From JAYQUR01 sp038133505 (GTDB lineage: Bacteria > Pseudomonadota > Alphaproteobacteria > MPNO01 > UBA830), in assembly GCA_038133505.1 (NCBI GenBank), contig JAYPTI010000067.1, positions 1 to 16,478 of the forward strand: DNA of 16,478 bases, given 5' to 3'. The position numbers and the translations under genes were made by a program. Under the pieces are notes generated by a model. The model was not told the origin of the DNA and did not search any database. It saw nothing but the letters and a program-made list of their open reading frames with translations. Positions 6,814 to 14,831 of this stretch are shown here, one piece after another. The stretch's first letter is position 1. Every line of letters begins with the position of its first letter.

Positions 6814-7881
6814 CTACTCCGCGTCGAGCGGCGTCGTCGGCTGCGTGCCGGGGACATAGATACCGGCCGGCCGGCCGGAGGGACCGATCTGGCCGTATCG
6901 CTCGACCAGGCCGTCCGGGAGCGTTCGGCCCCCCGGCGTCGCGAGCCACAGCCGCAGCAGGTGACGTTTGCGCTCCGGCTCCGGCCAGTCCTCGTAGGTG
7001 GACCGGCGATGCAGGACGACGTGGTTGTGCAGGAGCTGCATGTCGCCCGGCTCGAAGCGCATCGAGAATGCGAGCTCTTCCGCCAGCCGGGTCATCATGT
7101 CGAGCGCTTCCTGCTGGCGCTCCGTGAAACGTGGGAGTTCCTCGAACCGCTGGGCGGAGCGGATGTACTTGCCCTGCCAGCTCGTGACCAGCTTTCCGTC
7201 GACATAGTTGAAGACGGGCAGCGACCACCAGGGGTCCTTGCCTTCCGGAATTTCGCCGCGCCGGTCGCGGTACCAGGGCTCGGCCAGCGCCTCGGCAAGA
7301 TCCGGCCGCCGAGCGATCAATTCGTTGTGGATCGCAACCGAGCTGACGAAATAGCTCTCGCCGCCGCTCTTCGAGGTCTGCAGGCACAGGAGCCCGACGA
7401 CATCGCAGGAGTCAGCGTGCCACGGCAGGTCCGAACTCGTGTGATAGCCGCGATGGGTCGTCGTCTCGAAATCGTCGCCGGAGAGGTTTTTCACGTGGCC
7501 GAGAAGATGTCCCTTGCCGTTCTGCGAGACCGGCACGCCGACGCGGAGCCCGATGCCCCAGCAGGCAAGCGCCGCCTGGCGGCGGGTATAGCGAGCGACC
7601 GGTAGGCCCTTGATCAGCGCGACGCCCCGACCGTGCACGATATCGCGGCCGATATCGCAAAGCCGCGCATCTAGCGTGGGGAGGGCGAAGTCGGTTTCGG
7701 TCACGTCGGCGATTTCCGCGCCGCTGCGCTCGACCGTCCAGATCGCCGCATCGAGTTCGGCGACGTCCCCGTCGCTGAGACGGTAGATCCAGTCGTCGCT
7801 TGCGGCTAGGTCGTCGGCACGCCAGCCGGCGGGATCGTCGACCGGAATCGGCTTTACCGCCGCGTTTTCCGAAACCGTCAT
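6814..7881 (-). CDS. TauD/TfdA-family Fe(II)/2-oxoglutarate-type dioxygenase
   Basis: This is a non-haem iron oxygenase of 355 residues that probably couples 2-oxoglutarate decarboxylation to substrate hydroxylation. The facial triad is readable: His155-x-Asp157 (WHADSCD) and distal His291 in NHVVLHRRS. Arg310 (HLLRLWL) is placed to bind the 2-oxoglutarate carboxylate. WYRDRRGE, PVFNYVDGKL and YEDWPEPERKRHLLRLWL are typical of a TauD-like subgroup often annotated as gamma-butyrobetaine-hydroxylase-like or simply TauD/TfdA. The ATG at 7881 faces the FAD monooxygenase gene across an 88-bp shared promoter region, suggesting joint control. The gene has its own terminator. The substrate is unknown; a role in initial attack on a catabolic substrate is inferred only from position. 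Confidence 0.88.
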   Translation of the reverse strand: MTVSENAAVKPIPVDDPAGWRADDLAASDDWIYRLSDGDVAELDAAIWTVERSGAEIADVTETDFALPTLDARLCDIGRDIVHGRGVALIKGLPVARYTRRQAALACWGIGLRVGVPVSQNGKGHLLGHVKNLSGDDFETTTHRGYHTSSDLPWHADSCDVVGLLCLQTSKSGGESYFVSSVAIHNELIARRPDLAEALAEPWYRDRRGEIPEGKDPWWSLPVFNYVDGKLVTSWQGKYIRSAQRFEELPRFTERQQEALDMMTRLAEELAFSMRFEPGDMQLLHNHVVLHRRSTYEDWPEPERKRHLLRLWLATPGGRTLPDGLVERYGQIGPSGRPAGIYVPGTQPTTPLDAE

Positions 7882-7969
7882 GTTTTCCGCCCGATCGTCG
7901 GCTATATTCCCTCGGAAAGACTATCATAAAACCGGGGCCGCGGGGGTGTCACTCGTCGCGGGCGGAATA
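7882..7969. promoter_or_regulatory. Divergent promoter region of dioxygenase and FAD monooxygenase genes
   Basis: The gap is 88 bp between divergent starts and is AT-richer around 7903-7930, with -10-like TATATT (7903-7908) and TATCAT (7922-7927). No convincing -35 partner or palindromic operator was found, so only the region is marked. Confidence 0.35.
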
Positions 7970-9574
7970 TTGCACAAAACGGATGTAATCATTGCGGGCG
8001 CCGGCCCGGTAGGGCTGATGCTGGCGCTCGAACTCGGCGCGCGAGGCGTGCGCTGCCTTTTGGTCAACGAGCGCAACGATACGGCGCGCCATCCGAAGGC
8101 CAACGCGGTCAGCAGCCGGACGATGGAACACCTTCGTCGGCACGGCATCGCCGCCAGGCTGCGCGACCGCGGTCTCGACGATGACCACCCGACCGATCTC
8201 AGCTACTTCACCACGCTGACCGGATACGAGCTCGGCCGCTTCCGTCAGCCGTCGCGAGCAGAAGCGCTGGCGCAAGCGCGGGTGGGGACGAGCGCATGGG
8301 CATCGGCCGAGCCGCCGCACCGCTGTTCGCAGATCTATCTCGAGGAGGAGATGAAGCGCTCCATCGACGCGCTCGATAGCGTCGAGGTCCGTTTCGGGTG
8401 GCGGCTGACCGGATTCGAGGACGGCACCGACGCGGTTGCCGCCGCGATCGATAATGTCGAGACGGGCAAACGGGAACACGTCTCCGCGTCCTATCTCGTC
8501 GGCTGCGACGGCGGCAACAGCATCGTTCGCAAGGCGCTCGGCGTCGAGCTCGAGGGCGAGTCCGGCGTCGTGCGCCCGATGATGGGCGGTCCCATGTACG
8601 CCGCTTATTTCCGCACGCTGGAGGCGCCCGATTGGGTGCCGGACCGGCCCGCGTGGCAGTACTGGACTGTGCTTCCCGACCAGCGCGCGCTGCTCGTCCA
8701 CGTCGACAGCGACCGGGAGTTCCTGCTGCATTTCGCGATGCGCGAGGGCGTGGACCCGGAGGACCCGACCGCATTGATCCACAAGATCGTCGGTCGAAAG
8801 TTCCCGCTGGAAATCATCTCGTCGGTGAACTGGAACGCCGGGTACAGCCTCGTCGCGCAGAAGTATCGCAAGGGACGGGTATTCATTGCCGGCGACGCCG
8901 TTCATCTGTTCACGCCGACCGGCGGGATGGGGATGAACACGGGCGTCGACGACGCGGTCAATCTCGGCTGGAAGCTTGCCGCGGCCGTGACCGGCGAGGG
9001 CGGCGAGACGCTGCTCGATTCCTACGAGGCGGAACGCCGCCCGATCGGCATCCGCAACGTCAACTTCGCGAAGGGCTTCGCGGATTCCGTCGGTAACGTC
9101 CAGGTGACCGACCAGATCGACAAGGACACGCCCGAGGGGGCCGCCGAACGCGCGCGCCTGAAGGCTTATTTCGAGCGTCACGCCGAATTCGAGTTCGTTA
9201 TCCCAGGAGCGTTCCTCGGCCTTCGCTACGAGGCGTCTCCGGTGATCGTTTACGACGGCGCGGAGCCGCCGCCCGATCATCCCAACGACTACACGCCGAA
9301 CGCCATTCCCGGCTCGCGCGCGCCGCACGTGTGGCTCGGCGACGCCGTATTGCACGACCGGCTGTCGCGGGGCTTCACGCTGCTGCGGTTCGGCGGCAAT
9401 CGGCCGGCGCCCGAGGGCGTCGATGTCCTCGATATCGGCGACGCTGCGGCACGCGATCTCTACGGCGCCGACTGCGTGCTGGTCCGGCCGGATCAGCACG
9501 TCGCCTGGCGCGGCGACGATCCGGCGGCTGTGGCGGGGCTGATGGATACCGTTCTCGGCCGCGCGGCACTATAG
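7970..9574 (+). CDS. FAD-dependent aromatic ring hydroxylase (PheA/TfdB/MhpA-type)
   Basis: This group A flavoprotein monooxygenase uses NAD(P)H and O2 to hydroxylate phenolic rings. It has 534 residues from the chosen start. The FAD-binding GAGPVG (residues 10-15), the DG motif CDGGNSIVRKALG (Asp180) and the GD motif AGDAVHLFTPTGGMGMNTG (Asp309) are all intact. The C-terminal part, about residues 420-534, looks like the thioredoxin-like domain of the phenol-hydroxylase branch. The start is taken as TTG 7970, with GGGCGGA 4-5 bases upstream, giving MHKTDVIIAGAG. An ATG at 7880 in the same frame overlaps the divergent gene and would add 30 non-conserved residues. It is the first gene of a likely operon with two molybdenum hydroxylase subunits, the next starting 30 bp downstream. 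Substrate unknown. Confidence 0.88.
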   Translation: MHKTDVIIAGAGPVGLMLALELGARGVRCLLVNERNDTARHPKANAVSSRTMEHLRRHGIAARLRDRGLDDDHPTDLSYFTTLTGYELGRFRQPSRAEALAQARVGTSAWASAEPPHRCSQIYLEEEMKRSIDALDSVEVRFGWRLTGFEDGTDAVAAAIDNVETGKREHVSASYLVGCDGGNSIVRKALGVELEGESGVVRPMMGGPMYAAYFRTLEAPDWVPDRPAWQYWTVLPDQRALLVHVDSDREFLLHFAMREGVDPEDPTALIHKIVGRKFPLEIISSVNWNAGYSLVAQKYRKGRVFIAGDAVHLFTPTGGMGMNTGVDDAVNLGWKLAAAVTGEGGETLLDSYEAERRPIGIRNVNFAKGFADSVGNVQVTDQIDKDTPEGAAERARLKAYFERHAEFEFVIPGAFLGLRYEASPVIVYDGAEPPPDHPNDYTPNAIPGSRAPHVWLGDAVLHDRLSRGFTLLRFGGNRPAPEGVDVLDIGDAAARDLYGADCVLVRPDQHVAWRGDDPAAVAGLMDTVLGRAAL

Positions 9575-9604
9575 TCGGCCGAAATCTCGAAACCGGAGGC
9601 GAGT

Positions 9605-11932
9605 GTGGGCGAATACGGCATCAGTCAATCAATTCCGAGGTTCGAAGACCCGAAGCTGCTGACCGGCGGCGGCGATTTCGTCGACGACGAGAGCGCACAC
9701 GGCCAGCTGCACGGCTTCGTTCTGCGTTCGCCGCACGCCCACGCGCATATCCGCTCGGTCGACGCATCGCCGGCGCTTGCAGCCCCGGGGGTCGTCGCCG
9801 TCGTGACCGGCCGCGACTACGTCGATGCCGGCTGGGGCGCGATCCCGCATATCGGCCCGCCGGTCAAACGCCGCGGCGGCGAGGATTTCATCCTGCCGAA
9901 ATTCTATCCGTTGGCCGTCGACCGCGTCCGCATGGTCGGCGAGGGCGTCGCGTTCGTCGTCGCCGAGACCGCGGCGCAGGCGCGCGACGCGGCGGAGCTG
10001 ATCGAGGTCGACTACGACGCGCTGCCTGCCAACGCGGCGACCGCGAAGGCGCTGGATGCCGACGCGCCGGTGCTGTGGGACGAGCTCGGCGGCAACGAGG
10101 CGTTCGTCTTCGAGATCGGCGACCGCGCCGCAACGGAAGCTGCCTTTGCAGGCGCGGCGCATGTCGTGGAGCAGCGCTTCAACATCAGCCGCGTGCTCGC
10201 GAACGCGATGGAGATGCGGGGCTGCCTTGCGATCCACGACCGGCGGACCGACCATTACACGCTGCGCGCCCCGATCCAGCATCCGTGGGTCGCGCGCCGC
10301 ATCCTCGCCGGTCAGGTGATCGGCACGCAGGAACTGCAGGTCCGCGTGATCGCGCCCGATGTCGGCGGCAGCTTCGGCATCAAGGCGAACGTCTATCCGG
10401 AATATCTGATTGCGCTCTATGCCGCCAGGCTCACCGGCCGACCTGTGAAGTGGATGAGCGACCGCACCGAGGGTTTTCTCAGCGACTTCCACGGCCGCGA
10501 CAACGTCGCAGAGGCCGCGCTGGCACTCGACGAAGACGGCAAGTTTCTCGGCTTCCGGCTGCGCAACCTCGTCAATATCGGGGCCTATTTCTCGCCGATC
10601 GGCTCGGGCCCCGCGACCAACAATCTCGGCGGCCTGTCCGGCGTCTATACGACGCCGGCGGCGCATGTCGAAGTGATCGGCGTGATGTCGAACAGCCACC
10701 CGACAGCGCCCTATCGCGGCGCCGGGCGGCCGGAAGCGTCGTTCATCATCGAACGGCTGATCGACATCGCCGCTCGCGAGCTCGGCTACGACCCGATCGA
10801 TCTGCGCCGCCGGAATCTGATCCCCGTCGATGCGCTTCCCTTCAAGACGTCGCTGATATTCACCTACGATTCCGGAAATTTCGAAAAGAACATGGACGAC
10901 GCCATCCGGCTTGCTGACCGCGACGGATTCGCCGCGCGCCGGGCGCAGTCGGAAGCGGCCGGCAAGCTGCGCGGGCTCGGCTTCGCAAACGCGATCGAGC
11001 GCGCCGCGCCGCCCGGCATGGAGACGGCGGAGCTGCGGTTCGATCCGTCCGGCGCGGTAACGATCCTGTCGGGCACCACCCAGCAGGGGCAGGGCCATAC
11101 GACGATGTATACCCAGCTCCTGTGCGACAAGCTCGGGCTCGAGCCGGAACATGTCCGCGTGATCGAGGGCGATACGGACCGGCTGGCTTTCGGCTTCGGT
11201 GCGGGCGGGTCCCGCTCGTCGGCGATGGGGTCGGCGGCCCTGATGAGGGCCGCCGACAAGGTGATAGAGAAGGGAGCCGAGATCGCGGCCCACATGATGG
11301 AAGCGGCGGTCGACGATATCGAGTTTTCCGAGGGCACCTTCACGGTCGCGGGCACGGACCGGTCCGTGAGACTCGGCGACGTCGTGAAGACCGCTTTCAA
11401 TCCGGCCGCGCTTCCCGACGGGGTCGAACCCGGTCTCGTCACCCAGGCGGCCTACAAGGGAGAGGTCGCGAGCTATCCCAACGGCTGCCATGCCTGCGAG
11501 GTCGAGATCGACCCCGAGACCGGCACGGTCGAGATCCTGAGTTACGTCGTGGTCGACGATTTCGGCACCGTCCTCAACCCGCTGCTCGTGAAGGGCCAGG
11601 TGCATGGCGGAGTCGCGCAGGGCGCCGGCCAGATCCTGCTCGAGGACGCGCGCTACGACGAGAGCGGCCAGCTCCTCAACGCGTCCTTCATGGACTACGG
11701 CATGCCGCGCGCCGACGACCTGTCGAGCTTCGAGGTCCTGCCCAACCCGGTGCCGACCAAGACCAACCCGCTCGGCGTCAAGGGCGTCGGCGAGGCGGGC
11801 ACAGTCGGCGCCATGCCCGCCGTGATGAACGCGATCATGGACGCCATCGGACCGCTCGGCATCCGGGATTTCGAAATGCCGGCGAGCCCGGCCAGGGTCT
11901 GGAAGGCAATTCGCGACGCGAATGGAAACTGA
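9605..11932 (+). CDS. Molybdenum hydroxylase large subunit, xanthine dehydrogenase/CoxL family (first copy)
   Basis: This molybdopterin-cytosine-dinucleotide-type catalytic subunit hydroxylates C-H bonds, often of N-heteroaromatics or aldehydes, with water as oxygen source. It has 775 residues, normal for the family. The N-terminal hammerhead domain shows FVDDESAHGQLHGFVLRSPHAHA (roughly residues 20-45). Cofactor-binding blocks are VGGSFGIKANVYPEY (from 253), APYRGAGRPEA, and QQGQGHTT (493-499). The catalytic base is Glu730 in GVKGVGEAG. The canonical CoxL loop AYXCSFR of CO dehydrogenase is absent, so it is not form I CO dehydrogenase. The start is GTG 9605 with GGAGG 5 bases upstream. No 2Fe-2S or FAD subunit gene is near, though both are normally needed for electron transfer. 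Probably co-transcribed with the FAD monooxygenase. Confidence 0.92.
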   Translation: MGEYGISQSIPRFEDPKLLTGGGDFVDDESAHGQLHGFVLRSPHAHAHIRSVDASPALAAPGVVAVVTGRDYVDAGWGAIPHIGPPVKRRGGEDFILPKFYPLAVDRVRMVGEGVAFVVAETAAQARDAAELIEVDYDALPANAATAKALDADAPVLWDELGGNEAFVFEIGDRAATEAAFAGAAHVVEQRFNISRVLANAMEMRGCLAIHDRRTDHYTLRAPIQHPWVARRILAGQVIGTQELQVRVIAPDVGGSFGIKANVYPEYLIALYAARLTGRPVKWMSDRTEGFLSDFHGRDNVAEAALALDEDGKFLGFRLRNLVNIGAYFSPIGSGPATNNLGGLSGVYTTPAAHVEVIGVMSNSHPTAPYRGAGRPEASFIIERLIDIAARELGYDPIDLRRRNLIPVDALPFKTSLIFTYDSGNFEKNMDDAIRLADRDGFAARRAQSEAAGKLRGLGFANAIERAAPPGMETAELRFDPSGAVTILSGTTQQGQGHTTMYTQLLCDKLGLEPEHVRVIEGDTDRLAFGFGAGGSRSSAMGSAALMRAADKVIEKGAEIAAHMMEAAVDDIEFSEGTFTVAGTDRSVRLGDVVKTAFNPAALPDGVEPGLVTQAAYKGEVASYPNGCHACEVEIDPETGTVEILSYVVVDDFGTVLNPLLVKGQVHGGVAQGAGQILLEDARYDESGQLLNASFMDYGMPRADDLSSFEVLPNPVPTKTNPLGVKGVGEAGTVGAMPAVMNAIMDAIGPLGIRDFEMPASPARVWKAIRDANGN

Positions 11933-11949
11933 GCGGCAACGCGCCGCAA

Positions 11950-11991
11950 CGGGCGGACAGACCGGTATCGATCGGCTATTCTGCCCGCCCG
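11950..11991. repeat. Long inverted repeat between the two molybdenum hydroxylase genes
   Basis: CGGGCGGACAG (11950-11960) pairs with CTGCCCGCCCG (11981-11991) at 10 of 11 positions, and an inner CCG/CGG pair (11962-11964 and 11973-11975) extends the fold. There is no T-run after it, so it is more likely an mRNA processing or stability element, or an attenuating structure, than a terminator. Confidence 0.45.
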
Positions 11992-12009
11992 TTCCGAACC
12001 GGAAACCTC

Positions 12010-14298
12010 ATGCCTGACGACGCCAGATACGATCCCGCCACCCGGCGGGGACCGATAGGTCAATCGATACCCCGCATCGAGGATGCGACGCTGCTTGCCG
12101 GCAAGGGCTCTTTTGCCGGCGACTGGCATTTTCCGGACATGCTGCATATGCGGATCGTCCGCTCGCCGGTCGCACATGGCGATATCCTCGGCATCGATGC
12201 GAGCGCGGCGCTCGGTCTCGACGGCGTCGTCGCTGTGTGGACGGCGGACGACGTTGCCGATATTCCGCCAATCGATTTCCGCGCGACCAAGTACACCGGT
12301 CTCGATCCTTACAAGCAACCGGTCTTCGCCGCCGGGCGCGTCCGGTTCGTCGGCGAGCCGGTAGCGGCCGTCTTCGCGGAAAGCCCGGCGATCGCCGAAG
12401 ACGCGGCTGCGCTGGTCGCCCTCGACATCGCCGAGTTGCCGCCGCTGCTCGAAGCGGACGCGGCTCCCGGCGAGTTCCTCGACGGCGTCGATACCGAGCC
12501 GACCGTGATCGAGAAGGGCTACGGCGACGTCGATGCCGCGTTCGCAGCGGCGGACCGGATTATCGCGCTCGATCTTCGCATGGGCCGGCACAGCGGCGTC
12601 CCGCTCGAATGCCGCGGCGGCGTCGCGCGCGTCGATCCCGAAACCGGCATCCTCGAACTCTACGGCGGCACCAAGCGGCCGCATCCAAACCGCGACCTGA
12701 TCGCCCGGACGCTGGGGCTCGATCCGGCGAAGGTGAACCTGTTCGAGGGCAATGTCGGCGGCGGGTTCGGTATCCGGGGCGAGCTGTACCCGGACGATTT
12801 TCTTCTTTGCGCCGCGGCGTTGCGCCTCGGCCGTCCTGTCAGGTGGATCGAGGACCGGCGCGAGCATCTGCTGACGGCCAACCAGTCCCGCGAACAGCGT
12901 CACAATATCCGCGCGGCCATCGACGGAGACGGGCGGATCCTCGGCATCGAGAACCGATTCTGGCACGACCAGGGCGCGTATCTCCGGACGCACGGCGTCC
13001 GGGTTCCCGACATGACCGCCGGCCTGACGCTCGGCGGCTATGTCGTTCCCGCCTACCGCGTTGCGGGCCATGTGCGGTTGACCAACAAGACGCCCGCGGC
13101 GACCTATCGCGCGCCCGGACGCTACGAGGGCACGTTCGTGCGCGAGCGCCTGATGGATGCGATCGCCGTCGAGACCGGTCTCGATCCGGTCGAGGTCCGG
13201 CGCCGCAATCTCGTGCGCGCCGACCAGATGCCTTACGAACGCCCGCTCGATGCGCTGGAAGTCGACGTGATCCTCGATTCCGGCGATTACGCCGGGCTGT
13301 TCGACGAGGCGCTCGCGGCGCTCGACTGGGACCGGCTGAAGACGGAACTGGCCGCAAGACGCGACGCCGGCGAGACCGTCGGCGCCGGTCTGGCGTTCTT
13401 CGTCGAAAAATCGGGCCTCGGGCCGACGGACAAGGCGGAAATTTCCGTCGACCGCGACGGCAACGTCGAACTCGTCACCGGGGCCGCGAACCTCGGTCAG
13501 GGCGTGGCAACGGCGATGGCGCAGATCGCGGCGGGTACCCTCGGGGTCGATATGGGAAGCGTCTCCGTCGTTCACGGGCGCACCGACCGCATCGACGAGG
13601 GATATGGCAGCCACGCGTCGCGGACGACCGTGATGACGGGTACCGCGACGCTGAACGCGGCGACGGCGCTGCGCGAAAAACTCTCGGCGGTGGCGGCGGA
13701 GCGGTTGCAGGCGTCGGCCGGCCAGGTCGAGATTTCGGACGGCGCGGCGCGCCATCGCGAGACCGGCGCGTCGATCCCGCTCGGTGAAATCGTGGCCGCG
13801 AGCGGCGCTGCGTCGATGAGCGCGGAAGGCCGGTACGACACCGCCCACATGAACTACCCCTACGGGCTTCACTGCGCGGTCGTCGCAATCGATCGCGACA
13901 CGGGCCTCGTCTCGGTCGAGCGGTATCTGGTCGCCTACGACATAGGCGTCGCGATCAATCCGATGCTGGTCGGCGGGCAGATCCAGGGCGGCCTCGCTCA
14001 GGGAATCGGCGGCGCCCTGTCGGAGGAATTTCTCTACGACGCGAACGGCCAGCCGCTGTCGTCGACCTTCGTCGACTACCTGCTTCCGGGGGCGACGGAA
14101 GTACCCGCGGCCCAAATCGTGCTGTGCGAGGATGCGCCGAGCCCGCTCAATCCGCTCGGCGTCAAAGGGGCGGGCGAGGCGGGGATCAATGCCGTCGGCG
14201 CGGCCATCGCGTCGGCCGTCGACGGTGCCATCGGCCGGCCGGGCGCCGTGACCCAATTGCCGCTGACGCCACGCCGGGTTCTGGCCTTGTTGTCGTAA
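12010..14298 (+). CDS. Molybdenum hydroxylase large subunit, xanthine dehydrogenase/CoxL family (second copy)
   Basis: This is a second, clearly different catalytic subunit of the same family, 762 residues. It carries the hammerhead domain (KGSFAGDWHFPDMLHMRIV), NVGGGFGIRGELYPDD (from 248), TYRAPGRYEGTF, an ANLGQGVATAM block (Gln497-Gly498), EGYGSHASRTT and the catalytic Glu723 in GVKGAGEAG. It and the upstream protein share the opening pattern QSIPRxED and overall order but diverge widely, so they look like ancient paralogues rather than a recent duplication. The frame is open far upstream, inside the preceding gene; ATG 12010 is chosen because it gives the family N-terminus and follows GGAA. 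It starts 77 bp after the first copy. No small or medium subunit genes follow; instead two terminator-like hairpins appear. Confidence 0.92.
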   Translation: MPDDARYDPATRRGPIGQSIPRIEDATLLAGKGSFAGDWHFPDMLHMRIVRSPVAHGDILGIDASAALGLDGVVAVWTADDVADIPPIDFRATKYTGLDPYKQPVFAAGRVRFVGEPVAAVFAESPAIAEDAAALVALDIAELPPLLEADAAPGEFLDGVDTEPTVIEKGYGDVDAAFAAADRIIALDLRMGRHSGVPLECRGGVARVDPETGILELYGGTKRPHPNRDLIARTLGLDPAKVNLFEGNVGGGFGIRGELYPDDFLLCAAALRLGRPVRWIEDRREHLLTANQSREQRHNIRAAIDGDGRILGIENRFWHDQGAYLRTHGVRVPDMTAGLTLGGYVVPAYRVAGHVRLTNKTPAATYRAPGRYEGTFVRERLMDAIAVETGLDPVEVRRRNLVRADQMPYERPLDALEVDVILDSGDYAGLFDEALAALDWDRLKTELAARRDAGETVGAGLAFFVEKSGLGPTDKAEISVDRDGNVELVTGAANLGQGVATAMAQIAAGTLGVDMGSVSVVHGRTDRIDEGYGSHASRTTVMTGTATLNAATALREKLSAVAAERLQASAGQVEISDGAARHRETGASIPLGEIVAASGAASMSAEGRYDTAHMNYPYGLHCAVVAIDRDTGLVSVERYLVAYDIGVAINPMLVGGQIQGGLAQGIGGALSEEFLYDANGQPLSSTFVDYLLPGATEVPAAQIVLCEDAPSPLNPLGVKGAGEAGINAVGAAIASAVDGAIGRPGAVTQLPLTPRRVLALLS

Positions 14299-14317
14299 AA
14301 TCCCGTCATAAAAAAGA

Positions 14318-14339
14318 ACTGCGCCTCGAAAGGCGCAGT
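14318..14339. terminator. Hairpin 20 bp after the second molybdenum hydroxylase gene
   Basis: ACTGCGCCT and AGGCGCAGT form a perfect 9-bp stem with loop CGAA. An A-run precedes it (a T-run for minus-strand transcripts), and TTTTT follows 13 bases later (14353-14357). It probably ends or protects the 3' end of the operon mRNA. A classical intrinsic terminator geometry exists only in the minus direction. Confidence 0.5.
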
Positions 14340-14628
14340 CGGACAACCCGGACTTTTTCTGATTTTCGTTTTCGGCGACGGGCGGGTTCGCGAAACCGTC
14401 TTCGACGCATCCGGCGCTCTGTCGCGCCTGGATCTGACGGTTACTCCCTTATCGATATTGATCGTTCTTGTTGAGCGATCCCGCCCTTTCGCCAGCTGCG
14501 CCGCCTTACACAGCTCCTCACCCCACCCGGGTTGATTCAACTTCGTTCAGTATCGCGGATTTCTCCGCAAAATCCCATCCATTCGAGAGTTGGGAGACAG
14601 CGCCGACATCCGAATTGCGGGGAACGAC

Positions 14629-14658
14629 GGGCTTTCCCGGGCGGGGAAATCCCTTTTT
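14629..14658 (+). terminator. Intrinsic terminator in the gap before lysR
   Basis: GGGCTTTCCC (14629-14638) and GGGAAATCCC (14644-14653) pair at 9 of 10 positions around loop GGGCG and are followed directly by TTTTT (14654-14658). This is a textbook plus-strand terminator, but no gene lies immediately upstream of it. Confidence 0.65.
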
Positions 14659-14787
14659 CATTCGCCGCGACCGGAGCGCCGCCTCCCAGCCGTGGAGCCT
14701 CGCCCCGAACCTCTTGGTTTGATTGAATTTTTCCGGATGAAATCCGGTGCCAAGATCGCCCGAAGCGCGCGAAACATGCCTGAATTC

Positions 14788-14807
14788 ATATATTGTATCC
14801 AATATAT
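14788..14807. promoter_or_regulatory. 20-bp palindrome in the lysR promoter (candidate operator)
   Basis: ATATATTG and CAATATAT are perfect complements flanking TATC, 24 bp before the lysR start. The core ATTGTATCCAAT differs by one base from ATTGGATCCAAT, the Caulobacter VanR operator. It could instead be the autoregulatory site of the LysR protein. A promoter of about TTGTAT (14793-14798) and TAACAT (14817-14822) would overlap it, leaving an almost leaderless mRNA. Confidence 0.5.
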
Positions 14808-14831
14808 ATTTCTGATTAACATATAACGATT

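Larger units (their letters stand above)
14299..14831. other. 533-bp intergenic region, possible structured RNA and lysR promoter
   Basis: No protein-coding gene is convincing here: short open frames on both strands lack family-like sequence or good ribosome binding sites. The region holds four signals. These are the 9-bp hairpin at 14318-14339; an 8-bp hairpin GATCGTTC-TTGTT-GAGCGATC with one G-T pair at 14460-14480; an intrinsic terminator at 14629-14658; and an AT-rich stretch with a 20-bp palindrome just before lysR. A terminator more than 330 bp after the last stop implies a long 3' untranslated region or a separate small RNA ending at about 14658. Confidence 0.5.

Noticed and set aside
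7880..7969. ATG 7880 as start of the FAD monooxygenase
   Set aside because: It overlaps the start codon of the divergent dioxygenase gene and adds 30 residues before the FAD motif; TTG 7970 has a ribosome binding site and gives a normal N-terminus.
11122..12009. Upstream extension of the second molybdenum hydroxylase frame inside the first gene
   Set aside because: The extension is an Arg/Gly-rich out-of-frame translation of the first gene. ATG 12010 gives the family N-terminus.
11695..14346. 883-codon open frame antisense to the second molybdenum hydroxylase gene (and a similar one at 9629-11605)
   Set aside because: Same compositional artefact; the sense proteins have complete cofactor and catalytic motifs.
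14518..14802. 94-codon minus-strand frame in the gap before lysR
   Set aside because: No recognised family, no good ribosome binding site, and it runs across the terminator hairpin and the AT-rich promoter; coding is unsupported.
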